Positions 1 to 8,954 of a stretch of 64,000 nucleotides of DNA are shown here, in pieces; within the stretch, counting starts at the first letter, position 1, and each line of letters begins with the position of its first letter. The stretch spans positions 186,001-250,000 of the forward strand of contig NZ_QPCG01000002.1 of assembly GCF_003351025.1 (NCBI RefSeq), read 5' to 3'. The position numbers and the translations under genes were made by a program. This DNA is from Mucilaginibacter endophyticus. GTDB taxonomy: Bacteria > Bacteroidota > Bacteroidia > Sphingobacteriales > Sphingobacteriaceae. The notes under the pieces were generated by a model that worked only from the letters and a program-made list of their open reading frames with translations, was not told the DNA's origin and searched no databases.

Positions 1-1302
1 GCAGCCAACACTACCTGGAAAGCTGACAAAATCTATTTAATTAAGGGCTTCGTTTATGTAACTGACGGCGCTACTTTGACTATCGAACCAGGTACCCTGA
101 TAAAAGGTGACAAAGCAAGCAAAGGTACTTTAACTATCACCCGCGGTTCAAAAATCATGGCCGTTGGTACTACTGATAAACCAATTGTATTTACTTCTGC
201 ATTTGAAGCAGGTGCCCGTTCAAACGGTGATTGGGGTGGTTTGATCCTTTTAGGTAAAGCTCCGGTTAACCAGGGCGACAACGTAGGCATCGAAGGTGGT
301 TTAGATGCTAAAGGTAACGCTGCTAAATACATCCAATACGGTGGTACCGACGTAAATGACAACTCAGGTACGCTTAAATATGTACGTGTTGAGTACGCCG
401 GTATTCCGTTTTCACCAGATAACGAAATTAACGGTATCACTTTCGGCGGTGTAGGTAAAGGTACTACAATTGATTACGTTCAGGTTTACCGTTCAGGTGA
501 CGACGCTTTTGAGTGGTTTGGTGGTACAGTAAATTGTAAGCACCTTATTGCTATGGGTAGCTTAGACGACGATTTTGATACTGACTTCGGTTTTGCCGGT
601 AAAATTCAGTTCGGTTTAAGCCAGCGCTTTAAAACCATTGCAGATATTTCTGGTTCAAACAGCTTTGAAAGTGATAACGATGGTTCAGGTTCTGACAAAA
701 CACCACAGACTTCTGTAGTATTCTCAAACATGACTTTGTTAGGCCCATACACAAAATCTGATGAAACTAACGTTAACGCAAACTATCAGCACGGTGCTCA
801 GATCCGTCGTAACTCTGCTTTGAGCTGCTTTAACTCAATTTTTTCTGGTTACGCAGAAGGTATCTATATCGACGATTCAAAGGTTACTACTCCTAACTCA
901 ACTTCAACTAACTATACTGCAGGTCGTTTAGTATTCAAAAATAACCTGGTTTTAGGTAGCAATAAAAAGGGTAACGAAGTTAAAGGTGAAAACAAAGCCT
1001 TATTTGAAACCAAACTTAGGGCTGAGAACGTGTTTAATGCTGCTATCTATGCAGACGCGGTTATTAACTCACCATTCAAGTTTTCATCTGATTTTGCTAA
1101 CGCCGGTACTCCTGATTTTACTGTTAAAACAGGTTCAATCGCTGCTTCTGGTGCTGCATTTACTGATGCTAAATTGAATGATACATTCTTTGATAAAGTT
1201 GACTATAAAGGTGCTTTCGGTTCAACAGATTGGACTGCTGGCTGGGCTAACTTTGATCCACAAACAATGCCATATACTACAGCGGGCGCTGTAAAAAAAT
1301 AA
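1..1302 (+). CDS. Surface beta-repeat protein, C-terminal part (5' end outside window)
   Basis: The reading frame is open from base 1, so the gene starts upstream of the window; the first internal possible start (TTG at 76) lies in the middle of conserved sequence and is not the true start. The 433 visible residues are rich in Gly, Asn, Asp and Thr and have the alternating hydrophobic pattern of a right-handed beta-helix, with repeated blocks such as 'GTLKYVRVEYAG', 'GTTIDYVQVYRSGDDAFEWFGG' and an acidic stretch 'SLDDDFDTDFG' that could bind Ca2+. Proteins like this are common in Bacteroidota, are usually exported, and often follow a TonB-dependent receptor. No type IX secretion C-terminal domain is seen. 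The function is unknown; substrate capture or surface attachment is only a guess. The gene ends at a strong terminator. Confidence 0.8.
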   Translation, partial: AANTTWKADKIYLIKGFVYVTDGATLTIEPGTLIKGDKASKGTLTITRGSKIMAVGTTDKPIVFTSAFEAGARSNGDWGGLILLGKAPVNQGDNVGIEGGLDAKGNAAKYIQYGGTDVNDNSGTLKYVRVEYAGIPFSPDNEINGITFGGVGKGTTIDYVQVYRSGDDAFEWFGGTVNCKHLIAMGSLDDDFDTDFGFAGKIQFGLSQRFKTIADISGSNSFESDNDGSGSDKTPQTSVVFSNMTLLGPYTKSDETNVNANYQHGAQIRRNSALSCFNSIFSGYAEGIYIDDSKVTTPNSTSTNYTAGRLVFKNNLVLGSNKKGNEVKGENKALFETKLRAENVFNAAIYADAVINSPFKFSSDFANAGTPDFTVKTGSIAASGAAFTDAKLNDTFFDKVDYKGAFGSTDWTAGWANFDPQTMPYTTAGAVKK

Positions 1303-1321
1303 TTTAGCACATCCCCAAAAA

Positions 1322-1353
1322 AAGGTTCCCCGGTAATTGGGGAGCCTTTTTTT
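1322..1353 (+). terminator. Rho-independent terminator after the beta-repeat gene
   Basis: The arms GGTTCCCC and GGGGAGCC (one G-T pair) enclose a 7-nt loop and are followed directly by seven T. It lies 20 nt after the stop codon and separates this gene from the regulator that follows. Confidence 0.85.
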
Positions 1354-1394
1354 ATTATTGTTATATCCTGAAATTTTCTGCCTAAGAATATATC

Positions 1395-2075
1395 ATGCCG
1401 TCTCCTAAATATACCGAAACTGATAGCGAACTTGCCTGGTTTGCCCGTTTGCTGGCTTTGCCTGTGCGGGTTTATATTGTTAGAAAAATCATTGAAAACA
1501 ATAATGCTATAAGCAAAAAGGATATCTGTGATGTACCATTTGAGATGGAGAATATCCTAAAACATATAACCGAACTTAAAACACTCGGGTTGGTAAAAAT
1601 CAACGGATCTAAGCTTAACACCATCTACAGTGTTGACATCGCCTTGTTTAACCGAGTTGCGGGCAGGTTTGTATCGCTTTTCGGCAGTTTAAGTTCGGTT
1701 ATCGATTTGCCGGTTGTGGCAGAATTGCCTGAAACCATGCAGGAAAAAAAGGAGCCTGCTACAAATACGTCTTACACCGCAAGTTTTGGTGAGCTAATAA
1801 AAAGATACAGGCGCTCGCTCAAGATGTCGCAGGAGGAATTAGGGCAGCTTGTCGGAATAGACCGCTCGGAGCTTAGCCGTATTGAATGCGGAAAGAAAAG
1901 TCCCGGTGCCGAAAAATTGCCTTTATTGTCACGTGCACTCAAAACAGATATAGATACACTTAGTAAAGAGTATTACAGTTTCAGAATAGTGAACCTGGTA
2001 GAAGAAAGCGGCTTTAGCGGTATCGTACTTGAAAGCGCGCTGGCTAAAATGAATTATTTGTTTGCGGCTGTCTGA
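1395..2075 (+). CDS. Two-domain transcription regulator: winged-helix N-terminus plus XRE-type HTH C-terminus
   Basis: A 226-residue cytoplasmic protein. Residues about 10-95 resemble an ArsR/MarR-like winged helix ('LALPVRVYIVRKIIE' and 'ILKHITELKTLGLVKING', the usual wing-preceding pattern). Residues about 131-185 form a clear Cro/C1 (XRE) helix-turn-helix: 'IKRYRRSLKMSQEELGQLVG', then 'DRSELSRIECGKKSPG'. A linker of about 30 residues joins them. Two different DNA-binding folds in one chain are unusual. The target is unknown; the downstream lipoprotein gene, 89 nt away on the same strand, is the nearest candidate. The start is the first ATG after the upstream terminator. Confidence 0.8.
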   Translation: MPSPKYTETDSELAWFARLLALPVRVYIVRKIIENNNAISKKDICDVPFEMENILKHITELKTLGLVKINGSKLNTIYSVDIALFNRVAGRFVSLFGSLSSVIDLPVVAELPETMQEKKEPATNTSYTASFGELIKRYRRSLKMSQEELGQLVGIDRSELSRIECGKKSPGAEKLPLLSRALKTDIDTLSKEYYSFRIVNLVEESGFSGIVLESALAKMNYLFAAV

Positions 2076-2164
2076 CAGATAGCTTGTTAACATAAATTTA
2101 ACGCGCTTTTTTGTAGCATAATGCTTAGGAGAAACGTAAAGGTTTATACAAATTAACCTTAAGC

Positions 2165-2704
2165 ATGAAATCAAAACTTATCTTGCCATTATTACTGCTT
2201 AGTAGTACTTCGTTGTTTTATTCCTGTAGTAAACAAAAGAGCGAAAAAAATCAGCCTGCCATAGATGGTAAAAACTTAACGACCTGTGGCGAAGGATCTA
2301 ACTGTAGTTTTTTATTCACCGAACAAGCTGATTTTGAAGGGTACACCACCCTTAAACCAGGTGTATTTCGCGTATTTTGGAGTAGCCAGCGTACATCAGG
2401 TATTACGACTACTTTATACATCAAAGCCCCTATGCAGGGCCAAAGCTTTTCACTAACTAAAACGGATATAATTGGTGGCAAGATCCAGTTTAATCGGTCA
2501 TGTCCGGCATGCCTTATGTATGAGGCGCCGTTTAAACCTGTAGATGGCTACGTTAAAGGTATCAATACCACTCCAAATAACCGGGCTGATCAAACAAAAT
2601 GGTTGGTAGAAGCAAAAATCTTTTTACAGGCTGATGGGATCCCACAATTAAAAGACACAGTTTTTGTCAAACAATATTTTGACCCTAATTTTGTGATTGA
2701 TTAA
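2165..2704 (+). CDS. Hypothetical lipoprotein
   Basis: A 179-residue protein with a lipoprotein signal peptide: a Lys near the start, a Leu-rich core, then lipobox-like 'SLFYSC' with Cys21 as the lipidated residue. The mature part is small and predicted to be beta-rich, with four further Cys (in 'TTCGEGSNC' and 'RSCPACLM') that could form disulfides in the periplasm or at the surface. I do not recognise a named family. It ends at a terminator shared with the convergent alpha-2-macroglobulin gene and may be controlled by the regulator just upstream, which is inference from position only. Confidence 0.75.
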   Translation: MKSKLILPLLLLSSTSLFYSCSKQKSEKNQPAIDGKNLTTCGEGSNCSFLFTEQADFEGYTTLKPGVFRVFWSSQRTSGITTTLYIKAPMQGQSFSLTKTDIIGGKIQFNRSCPACLMYEAPFKPVDGYVKGINTTPNNRADQTKWLVEAKIFLQADGIPQLKDTVFVKQYFDPNFVID

Positions 2705-2734
2705 GAGTTTGTCATTATCCTGTAGTAAATTCTT

Positions 2735-2775
2735 AAAGCCTTACGAAGTTTCCAAAACTTTGTGAGGCTTTTTTG
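2735..2775. terminator. Hairpin terminator between convergent genes
   Basis: AAAGCCTTACGAAGTTT pairs with AACTTTGTGAGGCTTT around a short CCAA loop, with one mismatch and wobble, followed by T on the plus strand. It sits between two converging stop codons (2704 and 2781). It serves the plus strand well; on the minus strand the T-tract is poorer. Confidence 0.8.
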
Positions 2776-2780
2776 GGGGA

Positions 2781-5700
2781 TTACTTTACAACCTCAACCC
2801 ATTGGCCTTTTAATAAACTGCTGATCTGGTTGTTATACATTGCCTCGCAATAAACAGCCGGCAGATAGTACTTACCGGTATAAGCCGCATTCAGCATAAC
2901 ATAATAGGTTGATTCCTGGCCTTCATATAAGCTGAAATAAGTATTCACCCTGTCATCGCGGATATCACGGTAATCTGACGGGGAGGATTTAAAAGCTTCA
3001 TCGCCAAGCAGGCGTGTGTTTAATATTTCCCATCCCGAAGGGAAGATCTGGGTAAGCGCCAGATTATCGTACCTACCTCGTTTGCCCGGATTTTTGATAT
3101 TTACCTGAGCTACAAAATCGGTTCCCTGTTTTAAGGAAAATGGGTCTATCGGTTTCCCTTTAAGCGAGAAATAGCCAACACGCATCTGTAAAACATCAGG
3201 ATTGATAATTGATTGGCTGTCCTGTCCTGATGATGGCTGACCTCTTTGTATCAACCTGATGTACAGTTTGTTGTTGCTGTTATTTTTAAGATAAACTTTA
3301 CCACCATTAGCCGCTAAAATACCTTGCCACAGATAAGAAGTTGTACTTACAGAAGCTTTAGCATTGCCATTAACATAGTTAAATTCAAGCTTGCCAGCTG
3401 GTTTATTTTGCCCGTAAAACTGTGCAAGCGCAATTAGCGAGTAGGCTGTAGTTTGTGTGCTGTACCAATCATCCTGCGATAGTCGGGCCGCTACGGTGTG
3501 CACTAACCCTGCAGCTTTTTGTTTTTGATCCAGCAGGGTAAGGGTTTCCAATATCATTGCCTCATCTCGTAAATCGGAGCCATAGGTGCCAAACAGGCTG
3601 TCGTATGGCTTAACGGTGGTTGATAGTTTGGCTATCATCTTTAAACCAACTTCGGGTTGCCCTGCAAGTTTATAGGCAGCGGCAAGTCTCCATGCGGCGG
3701 CATCGCTCAACAAGGCAAATTCACGTAAACGGTTCATAGCACCCATTTCCGGCGAACGGGCAAAGGCAAGCAGGTATAAACGATAAGCTTGCGTCAGATC
3801 ATCTTCATAATAATATGGCTGCTTCCGTGGCGCCCAGGTCAGGGCTTTTTCCCTCTGGTATTTTTTCCAGCGGTCAATAAAACCTATAGGCATGCTATAT
3901 CCTTTGGCTTGAGCGGCTAACATAAAATGTCCGGCATAGTTAGTACCCCATTCATTAGCTTCGCCACCGTCCGGCCAGTAACTTAAGCCACCGCCTTGTA
4001 CCTGGAAGCCATTAATCCTGTCGATGGTGGCCTTAATATTTCGGTCGGTTTCGGCGCGTTGTTTAGGTGAAAGGTCAAGCAATTGGTTCAGATACAATTG
4101 AGGGAATGCTGATGAGGTGGTTTGTTCAACACAACCATGCGGGTATTCTATCAGGTAATCCAAACGTTTTGAAAGGTTTAATGGCGGGATATAAGCCACC
4201 TCAAGTGTAGCTTTATTGGTTCCGTTGATGCCAATCGGTTGATAGTCGGTATTCCAAGCCTCACCAGGCGCAAGTTCTTTCTGTATAATTCTTGTAATAG
4301 GAGGGTTAGGGTTCCGGACATTAAGATCAACGTCATACACCGCTGTTTCTGAGCCACTTTTGGCAATTACTTTTACTTTGCCAACCCCAACAAAATCTTT
4401 AACATTTAAATCAAAGGTTACCAGTTGGTCGCCCGGTTTATCAAAAGTTAGTGTTTTTTGATTGTTACCGCCTAAATTACTGAAAGCATTGCTCTGTACC
4501 TGCAGGCTTACGGTTTTGATATTGTTTTCCATCGCGAACACGGTAACCGGCAGTTGAATACTTTCTGACGGACCAAGCACACGGGGCAAGGTAGCCAGGA
4601 TCATCAACGGCTTTTTAACCGCTACGGCTTTTTCGGCAATACCATAAGCGCCGTTGTGACCTGCTACTATCATGGCCTTAACGGAGCCTACATACTGAGG
4701 CAATGTAAAGCGCTGTGTTTGCTTTTCACTGGCATTGAGGTGGAAAGGGCCAAGAAATTTCACAACAGGCTTAAAGCGGTTTACAGACACATTTTTGTTA
4801 TTACCCAGGTTTCCGTCACCACCGATGCTCAAGATCCGCTCTAAACCGCCACCAAACGCGCCAATTACATAGTCAAACAAGTCCCAGGTTTTTACGCCCA
4901 AAGCTTCGTGGGCATAAAAAGTGTCATGTGGGTCAGGGGTTTTGTAATTGGTGATATCCAATAACCCTTCGTCAACAATGGCAATGGTGTAGGTCATTTC
5001 CTTGCCCGATGCTTCTGAAATGGTAATGGCCGATTGTGTTTCCGGTCTGATCTTATCAGGCATGCTGATAACTGGTCTAAGTATGGTCTCCGGGTTTTCT
5101 ATCTGTAAAGGAATAGCACCATACATCCGGATAGGCAGGTCATTAACCGTTTGTGAATGTTTTTGCAGCAGCGTAACGTTTACAAAAACGTTTGGCGCCA
5201 TGGTTTCGTCAACTTTGAATGAATAGCGGGTTTGCCCTTTTTTTGTATCTATCCAGGTGGTTTTTAAAACCTTGCTGCCGTTCTCAAAACTGATCAGCGC
5301 GCGGCCGGCCTCACCTGTTGGAATAGTCAATGTAGCTTCTTCTCCAACCTTATACGTTTGTTTATCTGAAGTGAAAGATAACATTGCGGCTTCTGTAGGA
5401 TTGGTGGATTGCAACCTTTCCGACCAGTTTGGCCAGTCAACATAAATGATCTTGCCTGTTGAATGCCCGGTTTGTTCATCTTTTACTTTGATAAGGTACC
5501 GGCCCCAATCGGCTTTGTTGATATGAAGAGTCCATTGGCCCGAGCCATTGGTTAACCGCACACTTTCGGTTTTGATGAGCTTATTATACTTATCCTGGGT
5601 AAAGTTGCTCATTTCATTGCCGGTTTGATCCCACCACCAGCGCCATTGCACTTTATACAATTCAACCTGTACGTCGCGGGTTCCAGGAAGGGCGTTGCCG

Positions 5701-8390
5701 TTTACATCCACATCGGCAATATCTACCATGTGGTCTTTATCAGTAACCAGCATACCCGACAGATCGCTTCCTGAAGGGGTTTTAACGCCCACATAGCCTT
5801 GATAAACGTTATAAGGCATACTTACCTGGTTTATGCTAAAGTTACCACCCGGCTCAAATACTTTAACCAGGAAGTTTGCACGCAACTGACCAGGGGCCTG
5901 TTTCTCTACGTTTACGTTGGCGTCAACATCGGCTGTGCCTGTTTCGCTTAACTTGCCATCAAAAACGGTTTGTACCTGTGTATTAAAGGCAAGTGTAGGG
6001 TCATCAAAAACATAATCTTTATATTTTTTGAAGCTTGTATTTTGTGCCGATAAGTAAGCATCTACCTTAGCCTTTAAATTTTGTGCCGCGCCGCCGAAAA
6101 GCCACTGCGCACTCAACTTGCCATTGGCATTATTGCCTTTGGTTAATTCCGAAGCGCCGCCGAAGGAGAGGCTAAGCTTAAGCCTGTTCGGCATTATCGT
6201 TTCAACCTTTATCTTTTTCTCAAATACAGCACCGCCCACTTTAACCTTGGCTGTCCAGTTACCGGTAGGGGACGAGGTTTCAGTCGCGGTATGAAAGCTG
6301 TAAAATCCATCTAAACTTTTGGTTTGAGTAATACGCCTGTATAGTTTGTCACTTGGGTCGTATAGTTCAAATTCAACCGGGTGATCTGCAGGTAGCGTTT
6401 TTAATTTATCTTCCAGGATAAAAGATGTATAAATGGAATCACCCGGACGCCAAACACCTCGCTCACCATAAATAAATCCTTTAAGGCCGTTCTGTACTTC
6501 TTCGCCACCAACGTTAAACCTCGATAGGGGAAGTGAACTGCCGTCATCAAGCTTTAAATAACCACGTTGTGAACCTTTCTTAGCCACCAATAAATAAGGC
6601 TTACGCTTCATGTCGAACTTAGCCAGGCCATCGCCGTCAGTAGTACCTTTGTAAATCACCTGTTTTTGGTAATCAAGTAATTCCAGCTCTACATTATTCA
6701 TTGGTTCTGCCGTTAAGATATCGGTAACGGCTATCAACATGCTGTTGTCATTGCCCCGTTTGGCTATAAGGCCAATATTTGATGCTATGACGTTGCGGGT
6801 AGCCCAGCGCTGTTTGCTGTAATAGGAATCTGTACAGGCATCATTACGTTCCTGCCAGTTATAACCTTCGGGATAGTAATTATCATACCGCTTCCAGAAA
6901 TCGTCATCCTCATCATTTACTTTTGACGTATTGTCACTGTATTCGCCGCCATAATAACCTTCGTCTTCGCCATCGTCACCATTGTTTTTTTGAACTTTGC
7001 CACTGTTGATCTTGCAATTGAACAAGGAGTATGATCGCCTGAAACCGATAACCACCCGATAGATGGCGCCTGGCTCGGTGCGGATCATCTGATCAAGATC
7101 GAGCATGAAGCGGTTCTTCTTGTTCAGGTTAAGGCCTTTATCAGTATCCAAACGGATGGTTTTTTGAATTATTGGTTTACCCACCTGCCTTAACTCTGCA
7201 CTACCGTCGAAGCCGTTGCTTTGGAAGTATTGGGGAATGTTATTTTCGTAAATCTTAATGATCGTAACATCCACCGCGTTCAGGTTTACAGCTTCAAAAG
7301 GCATCATGATGCGGCCGGAGTCAGGCAGGATTACACCTTTACCTGGTATACTGACAGCCGGTAAACGGTTTTCAAAAAACAGGTTAGCAGTGTAGCCTTT
7401 AGTGATTCTTTTCAAAAGCGTGTTTTTGATACCCTCGTTTACTGTCACCGTGTAATCGCCCTGTAGGCGGTCGGGGGCGTAAACTTTCACGAGGCTGCCG
7501 TCAATGCTATAGGCAGGATCGGAAATGTTGTTAATACTGATCAACCCGTTTAGTTCCTGCCCCACCAAAATATTGTCTGAAAATTGCACTTCAACATATT
7601 GGTCATTGTCCTGCACCGCACGTATGTTCAAAACTTTGAAATCGCCGATGGCGGGTACCTCGAAATTCTGACTGCCCTTTTTATCTATGCCAATGCTGCT
7701 GCCATCCCAGTTAATAACAAGCGGACTACCTTTTCCTGCAACGCGGGTTAAGCCGGTTATGGTAAAATGGTGGTTTTTATGAGCCGCATCATGCTCCCAG
7801 TTTATTTTAACCGGCGAATCATAATTGGGCACCAGGAGTTTATCAACGGCAGATGGATCTTCAGCATCAGCTGTCTGGATGTCGCCGGTCAGTTTCATTT
7901 CGGTGTTTGAGGTACTGCTGGCCGTTTGCATACCAATGAATGATACCGTAAAATCGGGCTGAATGACCTGGAAGCTAAATTTAAAGTGTTCAAAGCTGCC
8001 TGGTACGTCAATTAACTTGCTCAGTTTAAAATCGGCAGTATAGTTTTTGCCTGGGTCGAGCTTTTCATCAGGCCTGAATTCAATAGTACGCGCATCTGTC
8101 CAGATGGCTTTTCCTTTTATAGATGGAGAGAAGTTAAAAAGATCGTCGGTTATTTCCTCATTTTGCTGATGGGTTACCTGCACATCACTGGCTAACCGGA
8201 TGCGTATTGGGCTTTGTTTGGACACAACACCTGTGGTGTACGACTCAATATATTTGCTGAAAGCAGGGTCGACAACTGTTTTTTTATGGCCAATGGCTAC
8301 CAGGTATACAATGAGTAAAACAAGGGTAACAGTGGTGATAACAGTGATTAAGGTTCGGCGTCTGCGGAATTGACTGTATCCGTTTTCCAT
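2781..8390 (-). CDS. Bacterial alpha-2-macroglobulin (large MG/thioester protein)
   Basis: An 1869-residue envelope protein of the bacterial alpha-2-macroglobulin (YfaS-like) family, which traps attacking proteases with a bait region and a reactive thioester. An N-terminal membrane anchor lies at about residues 14-33 (Arg-rich N-terminus, then a Val/Ile/Leu core), with no lipobox, so it is probably anchored in the inner membrane facing the periplasm. Beta-sandwich MG domains follow. The thioester motif 'PHGCVEQ' is intact with Cys1420 and Gln1423, followed by an alpha-toroid TED region ('GGGLSYWPDGGEANEWGTNYAGHFM'-like, about 1475-1495). The acidic, low-complexity stretch near residues 470-500 (Asn/Asp/Tyr-rich) may be an exposed loop. 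In proteobacteria the partner is penicillin-binding protein PbpC; no such gene lies next to this one. The gene follows topA and a small hypothetical gene on the same strand. Confidence 0.92.
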   Translation of the reverse strand: MENGYSQFRRRRTLITVITTVTLVLLIVYLVAIGHKKTVVDPAFSKYIESYTTGVVSKQSPIRIRLASDVQVTHQQNEEITDDLFNFSPSIKGKAIWTDARTIEFRPDEKLDPGKNYTADFKLSKLIDVPGSFEHFKFSFQVIQPDFTVSFIGMQTASSTSNTEMKLTGDIQTADAEDPSAVDKLLVPNYDSPVKINWEHDAAHKNHHFTITGLTRVAGKGSPLVINWDGSSIGIDKKGSQNFEVPAIGDFKVLNIRAVQDNDQYVEVQFSDNILVGQELNGLISINNISDPAYSIDGSLVKVYAPDRLQGDYTVTVNEGIKNTLLKRITKGYTANLFFENRLPAVSIPGKGVILPDSGRIMMPFEAVNLNAVDVTIIKIYENNIPQYFQSNGFDGSAELRQVGKPIIQKTIRLDTDKGLNLNKKNRFMLDLDQMIRTEPGAIYRVVIGFRRSYSLFNCKINSGKVQKNNGDDGEDEGYYGGEYSDNTSKVNDEDDDFWKRYDNYYPEGYNWQERNDACTDSYYSKQRWATRNVIASNIGLIAKRGNDNSMLIAVTDILTAEPMNNVELELLDYQKQVIYKGTTDGDGLAKFDMKRKPYLLVAKKGSQRGYLKLDDGSSLPLSRFNVGGEEVQNGLKGFIYGERGVWRPGDSIYTSFILEDKLKTLPADHPVEFELYDPSDKLYRRITQTKSLDGFYSFHTATETSSPTGNWTAKVKVGGAVFEKKIKVETIMPNRLKLSLSFGGASELTKGNNANGKLSAQWLFGGAAQNLKAKVDAYLSAQNTSFKKYKDYVFDDPTLAFNTQVQTVFDGKLSETGTADVDANVNVEKQAPGQLRANFLVKVFEPGGNFSINQVSMPYNVYQGYVGVKTPSGSDLSGMLVTDKDHMVDIADVDVNGNALPGTRDVQVELYKVQWRWWWDQTGNEMSNFTQDKYNKLIKTESVRLTNGSGQWTLHINKADWGRYLIKVKDEQTGHSTGKIIYVDWPNWSERLQSTNPTEAAMLSFTSDKQTYKVGEEATLTIPTGEAGRALISFENGSKVLKTTWIDTKKGQTRYSFKVDETMAPNVFVNVTLLQKHSQTVNDLPIRMYGAIPLQIENPETILRPVISMPDKIRPETQSAITISEASGKEMTYTIAIVDEGLLDITNYKTPDPHDTFYAHEALGVKTWDLFDYVIGAFGGGLERILSIGGDGNLGNNKNVSVNRFKPVVKFLGPFHLNASEKQTQRFTLPQYVGSVKAMIVAGHNGAYGIAEKAVAVKKPLMILATLPRVLGPSESIQLPVTVFAMENNIKTVSLQVQSNAFSNLGGNNQKTLTFDKPGDQLVTFDLNVKDFVGVGKVKVIAKSGSETAVYDVDLNVRNPNPPITRIIQKELAPGEAWNTDYQPIGINGTNKATLEVAYIPPLNLSKRLDYLIEYPHGCVEQTTSSAFPQLYLNQLLDLSPKQRAETDRNIKATIDRINGFQVQGGGLSYWPDGGEANEWGTNYAGHFMLAAQAKGYSMPIGFIDRWKKYQREKALTWAPRKQPYYYEDDLTQAYRLYLLAFARSPEMGAMNRLREFALLSDAAAWRLAAAYKLAGQPEVGLKMIAKLSTTVKPYDSLFGTYGSDLRDEAMILETLTLLDQKQKAAGLVHTVAARLSQDDWYSTQTTAYSLIALAQFYGQNKPAGKLEFNYVNGNAKASVSTTSYLWQGILAANGGKVYLKNNSNNKLYIRLIQRGQPSSGQDSQSIINPDVLQMRVGYFSLKGKPIDPFSLKQGTDFVAQVNIKNPGKRGRYDNLALTQIFPSGWEILNTRLLGDEAFKSSPSDYRDIRDDRVNTYFSLYEGQESTYYVMLNAAYTGKYYLPAVYCEAMYNNQISSLLKGQWVEVVK

Positions 8391-8456
8391 GAAATAGGTT
8401 TATTTATTATCAGGTAAATTATAAAATTTATGACAATAAATAATTTAAAGCAAAAA

Positions 8457-8861
8457 TTATTTTATCATAACTCCGGGCTTATTTAAAACCGGGATCTTGA
8501 TAAAATTCATCTCTACAATGCTTTCAGGAAGGAAAATAAACTTCTTATCGAAAATGTCTTTACCGATATAATAGCTCAGCCAATACTCGTTATTGAGGCC
8601 AAATGTTTGCTCATCAATAGGCTCAATAAGTTTATATGCTTTGCTGTCAACAACTGGGATCATGTGCCGCAGGGTGGAGGTTTTTACCTGCTCGCCATCT
8701 TTTTCACCATAACCTCTCGAGGTAATGAGCACGTTTTCAATCGGCTCATTTTTAAGGTTAATGAGATAAACATACCATACCTTACTTTCTACACTCTCGC
8801 TCTCCAATGCTACCGCGATAGCAATATCCTTTACATTATTTTCGGGCAGGTCTTTTTTCAT
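8457..8861 (-). CDS. Conserved hypothetical protein, 134 aa
   Basis: A small cytoplasmic protein with no signal peptide or membrane segment. I chose the start at 8861 ('MKKDLPENNV'); a longer open frame to 8951 runs only through the palindromic intergenic repeat and is not believable as coding. The sequence alternates charged and hydrophobic residues in beta-strand fashion ('VWYVYLINLKNEPIENVLITSRGYG', '...LSYYIGKDIFDKKFIFLPESIV'), suggesting a single beta-rich domain. Homologues are, as far as I recall, found beside topA in related bacteria, but I cannot name the family. It lies between topA and the alpha-2-macroglobulin gene on one strand. Confidence 0.7.
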   Translation of the reverse strand: MKKDLPENNVKDIAIAVALESESVESKVWYVYLINLKNEPIENVLITSRGYGEKDGEQVKTSTLRHMIPVVDSKAYKLIEPIDEQTFGLNNEYWLSYYIGKDIFDKKFIFLPESIVEMNFIKIPVLNKPGVMIK

Positions 8862-8875
8862 ATTTTGGTCGATTA

Positions 8876-8953
8876 AGTTAATTGGGTTGATCAGGTGAGA
8901 GGTTCTAAGCATACTTGCTAAACCATTCACCTGATCAACCCAATCAACCATTC
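8876..8953 (-). repeat. Palindromic intergenic repeat, family A, copy 1
   Basis: Fills the space between the topA stop codon and the start codon of the next gene. It contains a perfect 18-bp inverted repeat (arms at 8881-8898 and 8927-8944) around a 28-nt loop. The 17-nt segment at 8934-8950 recurs identically at 28362-28378, inside a second palindromic element between two other co-directional genes. Probably a REP- or MITE-like element; in mRNA it would fold into a stable hairpin. Confidence 0.75.
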
Positions 8954-8954
8954 A

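Noticed and set aside
76..1302. TTG at 76 as the start of the first gene
   Set aside because: The same frame is open back to base 1 and the upstream residues match the protein's repeat pattern; the gene is simply cut by the window edge.
8862..8951. 30-residue N-terminal extension of the hypothetical protein after topA
   Set aside because: It is translated from the family A palindrome; the ATG at 8861 gives a normal start.
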